Position numbers and translations under genes: made by a program
Assembly (NCBI GenBank): GCA_026984555.1
Contig: JALSRY010000693.1
Span: 1 to 7,803 of the forward strand
Direction: 5' to 3'
Source: Phycisphaerae bacterium
GTDB lineage: Bacteria > Planctomycetota > Phycisphaerae > UBA1845 > Fen-1342
DNA length: 7,803 bases
In this document: positions 5,607 to 7,803 of the stretch, in pieces
How positions within the stretch are numbered: position 1 is the stretch's first letter
Layout: each line of letters opens with the position of its first letter
Notes under the pieces: model-generated
What the model saw: only the letters and a program-made list of their open reading frames with translations
Told to the model about the DNA's origin: nothing
The model's database searches: none

Positions 5607-6515
5607 ATGACCGACAAGCCCGATGACATCGTCCTGGCCATCCGCGACGTGGTCGTTCGTTTCGACCGACCCGACGGCAGCGGCACCATCACCGTGCTCA
5701 ACGGCGTGTCGTTCGACGTCATCCGCGGCGAGACGCTGGTCATCATGGGCGGTTCGGGGTGTGGCAAGAGCACGTTGCTCAACTGCCTGATCGGCGAGAT
5801 CGAGCCCGACGAAGGGAAGATCATCTACCGGTTTCCCGACCTGGGTGATGTGGACCTGGCCCACTGCGACCGCCGCACGGCGGACACGTTGCGCAAGCGT
5901 TTCGGCATCCTGTTCCAGTCTGGCGCGTTGTTCAGCTCGATGACCGTCGCGGAAAACGTCGCGCTGCTGCTGCGCGAGCATACCGACGTGGACAAGGAAA
6001 TCATCGACATCGTGGTGGCGATGAAGCTCCAGCAGGTCCACATGCTCGAACATCGCGACAAGAAACCGGCCCAACTCTCCGGCGGCCAGAAGAAACGGGC
6101 CGGCCTCGCGCGGGCCACGGCGCTCGATCCGGAGATTCTCTACTACGACGAACCCAGCGCGGGCCTGGATCCCGTCACTTCGACCGCGATCGACCACCTG
6201 ATGATGGATCTGTCGCAAAAGCTGCACGTCACCAGCGTCGTCGTCACGCACGAAATGGACTCCGCGTTTCGCATCGCCGATCGGATGGTCATGCTGGAAC
6301 AAGGCCGGATCCTGCGGATGGGGCCGCGGTCGGAGTTCGAGCGCCTGCGCGACGCCGACCCCGAGACGCTTTCCACCCGCGACGACCGGTTGATCCACCA
6401 GTTCCTGCGAGGCGACGCGACGGGCCCGCTCACCGACGCGGACGGCATGAGCCTGTACGAAAAGCTCCTGGTCGATGGCGAGGAGTCGGGCGTCTTCCGT
6501 CACGCCGGCGCGTAG
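5607..6515 (+). CDS. mlaF: MlaF/Ttg2A-type ABC transporter ATP-binding protein
   Basis: Probable ATPase subunit of an MCE-type (Mla/Ttg2) phospholipid or organic-solvent transporter at the inner membrane. It has 302 residues; about 270 is usual for MlaF, and the excess is a C-terminal tail. Motifs: Walker A GGSGCGKS at 48-55, Q-loop Q104 in the family-typical F-Q-S-G-A-L-F, then M-T-V-A-E-N-V-A-L and L-R-E-H-T, ABC signature L-S-G-G-Q at 157-161 followed by K-K-R-A-G-L-A-R-A, Walker B I-L-Y-Y-D-E-P at 177-183 (D181, E182) and H-loop H215. The tail element D-D-R-L-I-H-Q-F-L-R-G also fits Mla ATPases. The start is the ATG at 5607 behind GAGAGAGG (5596-5603), 3 nt away by its last base. The permease (MlaE), MCE protein (MlaD) and STAS protein (MlaB) are not adjacent, so the substrate is inferred. 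The symbol rests on family resemblance. Confidence 0.82.
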   Translation: MTDKPDDIVLAIRDVVVRFDRPDGSGTITVLNGVSFDVIRGETLVIMGGSGCGKSTLLNCLIGEIEPDEGKIIYRFPDLGDVDLAHCDRRTADTLRKRFGILFQSGALFSSMTVAENVALLLREHTDVDKEIIDIVVAMKLQQVHMLEHRDKKPAQLSGGQKKRAGLARATALDPEILYYDEPSAGLDPVTSTAIDHLMMDLSQKLHVTSVVVTHEMDSAFRIADRMVMLEQGRILRMGPRSEFERLRDADPETLSTRDDRLIHQFLRGDATGPLTDADGMSLYEKLLVDGEESGVFRHAGA

Positions 6516-6660
6516 TGCTCCGTTTTCTTTCCGCTTGGCTGGCCGAACGGCGGCACGGGGTGGCTGCATTTTGCGTCCAGATTGCGGCCGATCGCCCGAT
6601 CGCGTCGAATAATCCCCTGGAACGTGCGTCTTCCCCTGTTGCTCGAGCACGGAAACCAGC
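6516..6660. other. ABC ATPase-sigma factor intergenic region with weak promoter signals
   Basis: This 145-bp gap has no supported gene. AATAAT at 6608-6613 (5 of 6 to TATAAT) stands out in GC-rich DNA, but the nearest -35-like TTGCGG (6582-6587) is 20 bp away, too far for a good match. GGAACGT at 6619-6625 resembles an ECF -35 and TCGAG at 6643-6647 could be a partial -10, which would allow autoregulation; both are weak. The sigma gene has only a GGAA (6651-6654) as Shine-Dalgarno. The T-rich TTTTCTTT (6523-6530) after the ABC stop has no strong stem before it. Confidence 0.3.
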
Positions 6661-7191
6661 ATGAACCCACGCCGACCGCTAACCGCCGACGATCGTGCGT
6701 TGCTCGAGTCGTTGTTGCGCGACTGCGGCCCCCGGCTGTACGGTTACGTGCGAAAGGTGTTTCGTGGCGTGGATGCCGACGACGCCGTTGCCGAAGTGTT
6801 CGCCCGGGCCGCCGATAACATCGCTTCGCTGCGCGCGGCGAAGCGGAAAGATTTGTACCTGCTGACCGCGGCGCGTAACTACTGTCGCGACCGATACCGC
6901 CGAAAGCTGCCGACGACCATGAGCAACGAGCGGCTGGCGGAGTCGGCTCCGCCGGCAACCGCGGGATCGGAAAGCCGCGACGAGCTGGTCGAGCGTCTGC
7001 GTGATGCTGTCGCCCGGCTGCCCGAGCGACAACGCGAGGTGGTGGTGCTGCGGATGACCGCGGGGCTGAAGTTCGAGGAAATCGCGAAGCTGGTCGGCGT
7101 TCCGCTGGGTACCGCCCTCTCGCGGATGAGCGCCGCCGTCCAGCGGCTGCGGCGAGAACTGGGAGTGACGCATGTTTGTGGACGACGCTGA
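6661..7191 (+). CDS. ECF-type RNA polymerase sigma factor (sigma-70 family)
   Basis: Directs RNA polymerase to a dedicated promoter set, normally held inactive by a partner. The 176 residues are typical of ECF sigma factors, which keep only regions 2 and 4. Region 2 spans about 14-82, with D-A-D-D-A-V-A-E-V-F-A-R-A (38-50) corresponding to the usual D-x-E-D-x-x-Q-E-V-F core and L-Y-L-L-T-A-A-R-N-Y-C-R-D-R-Y-R-R (65-81) to region 2.4. A linker of about 30 residues rich in Ala, Ser, Glu and Pro follows. Region 4 spans 113-167: L-P-E-R-Q-R-E-V-V-V-L-R, then a helix-turn-helix from L136 (F-E-E-I-A-K-L-V-G-V-P-L-G-T, then L-S-R). The Gln of the region 2 core is replaced by Ala. The gene overlaps the next one by 20 bp, the usual layout for a sigma factor with its anti-sigma protein. 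The trigger and ECF subgroup cannot be read from this sequence. Confidence 0.88.
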   Translation: MNPRRPLTADDRALLESLLRDCGPRLYGYVRKVFRGVDADDAVAEVFARAADNIASLRAAKRKDLYLLTAARNYCRDRYRRKLPTTMSNERLAESAPPATAGSESRDELVERLRDAVARLPERQREVVVLRMTAGLKFEEIAKLVGVPLGTALSRMSAAVQRLRRELGVTHVCGRR

Positions 7192-7777
7192 AAACCGGAC
7201 GGCCCGCTCCGACGATTGGCCCGAGGAGCTCGAAACGGCGCTCGCGCCCGAGCCCCTCCCCGAGGCCCTCGTGCGCCGCATCCGGGCGGACTGGGATCGT
7301 CGCGGTGGGGCTTGTCGGCGGGGCTTGCCGATCCGTTGGTTCGCGCCGCTGGCGGCCGCCGCCGCCATCACCATCGCTTTCGTGCTTCCACAATACCAAA
7401 CGGCACCTCCCGAGCGGACTGCGGCGGGGTCTGTCGCGCTTTCGCCGCGCGAAGCGGCGGAGATTGTCGCGGCGTTCGATGTGCTGCGATGGGATAGCGT
7501 GTTCGACGAGGATTTGAAAACGGTGAGCGCGGCGGTGGCGAGCATCGACCGCGACCTTCGCGAGCAACGGCCGAAACTGCGGGACGGCCGCATGGGGGGG
7601 GATGACTGGGACGTCCCGCCGCCCGAGAGCAAACCCCGCAGCTACCTGGAGGCTGAGGTGGCGCGCGGGCGGCGCGAGACGCTGGGCCGGATGGGTTGGG
7701 TCTGTGCCGTGGGGGGACCAGCCGTGCCCACAAATGCAAACAAGGAGCCATTCGCGAACTGCGAGGTGAAATCATGA
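7172..7777 (+). CDS. Putative anti-sigma factor / single-TM membrane protein
   Basis: The product is 201 residues. It starts inside the sigma gene at the ATG at 7172, with GGGAG (7161-7165) 6 nt upstream, so translation is probably coupled and the proteins made in matched amounts. Residues 1-54 are charged and presumably cytosolic, with a helix-like stretch L-P-E-A-L-V-R-R-I-R-A-D-W. One membrane span lies at about 56-72 (W-F-A-P-L-A-A-A-A-A-I-T-I-A-F-V-L), preceded by arginines, so the N-terminus should be inside. The C-terminal 125 residues would be outside: a helical part (88-131), then a Pro/Gly/Asp-rich part and two late Cys (C178, C197). The classical zinc anti-sigma motif H-x3-C-x2-C is not visible. 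An eight-G run at 7594-7601 lies in the coding sequence. The anti-sigma role rests on gene order, overlap and topology, not on a recognised domain. Confidence 0.6.
   Translation: MFVDDAENRTARSDDWPEELETALAPEPLPEALVRRIRADWDRRGGACRRGLPIRWFAPLAAAAAITIAFVLPQYQTAPPERTAAGSVALSPREAAEIVAAFDVLRWDSVFDEDLKTVSAAVASIDRDLREQRPKLRDGRMGGDDWDVPPPESKPRSYLEAEVARGRRETLGRMGWVCAVGGPAVPTNANKEPFANCEVKS
7763..7769 (+). promoter_or_regulatory. Shine-Dalgarno GAGGTGA for the truncated third gene
   Basis: GAGGTGA matches the anti-Shine-Dalgarno end of 16S rRNA closely. It ends 4 nt before the ATG at 7774, and its GAGG core ends 7 nt before. It is the strongest ribosome binding site in the window and is the main reason to call the downstream gene. 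Confidence 0.7.
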
Positions 7778-7803
7778 GACGATGGTACGGTTGGACTGGA
7801 ACG
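7774..7803 (+). CDS. Start of a third gene in the sigma-factor unit (truncated by window edge)
   Basis: Ten codons (M-R-R-W-Y-G-W-T-G-T) run to the window edge. The ATG overlaps the TGA of the preceding gene as ATGA, behind an excellent Shine-Dalgarno, so it should be translationally coupled to the sigma/anti-sigma pair. The arginines followed by aromatic residues could begin a signal peptide or membrane anchor, but the visible part is too short to assign. Its product is the likeliest clue to what the sigma factor responds to. Confidence 0.6.
   Translation, partial: MRRWYGWTGT

Noticed and set aside
1325..6662. Very long antisense open frames opposite pilB/pilT (1325-4393) and opposite trxB/ABC ATPase (4521-6662)
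   Set aside because: Their translations are His/Asp/Arg/Gln-rich without domains, and they mirror strong coding genes. High G/C at third codon positions removes stops from the complementary frame, which explains them.

Overview
The window is GC-rich (about two thirds G+C by eye), with strong G/C preference at third codon positions. Every gene I can support lies on the + strand. No 16S rRNA, tRNA, IS element, phage gene or CRISPR array is visible. DUF2934 small proteins, a PilB/PilT pair and an ECF sigma factor coupled to a one-TM putative anti-sigma protein, with TGA and TAG as the only stop codons, would fit a Planctomycetota bacterium (possibly Phycisphaerae-like). This assignment is inference; a deltaproteobacterium or another GC-rich Gram-negative-type lineage is not excluded.

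Layout. Positions 1-164 are upstream sequence with a 12-bp perfect palindrome and a candidate sigma-70 promoter. Two short tandem paralogues follow (165-434 and 523-789). Each ends in a DUF2934-type domain, but their N-terminal tails are unrelated. Next is a gene-poor stretch of about 685 bp (790-1474) with several strong hairpins in a row, including an 11-bp stem at 914-950. Then come pilB (1475-3214) and pilT (3266-4423), the extension and retraction ATPases of type IV pili, 51 bp apart and probably co-transcribed. They are followed by thioredoxin reductase trxB (4584-5552) and an MlaF/Ttg2A-type ABC ATPase (5607-6515), separated by 54 bp that hold a strong hairpin directly upstream of the ABC gene's Shine-Dalgarno. 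After a 145-bp gap an overlapping set begins: ECF sigma factor (6661-7191), a single-TM putative anti-sigma protein (7172-7777, 20-bp overlap), and the first ten codons of a third gene (7774 onward, 4-bp ATGA overlap) cut by the window edge.

How the genes work together. PilB and PilT are opposing motors on the same pilus machine. TrxB (thiol redox) and the MlaF-like ATPase (envelope lipid transport) are housekeeping genes without their usual partners in view. The sigma/anti-sigma/third-gene unit looks like a translationally coupled envelope-stress or signal-response module whose trigger and targets cannot be read here. Most of the window is ordinary chromosomal backbone. I see no convincing new multi-gene system; the best leads are the structured 840-1010 region, the sigma-factor unit, and residue changes in PilB and PilT.
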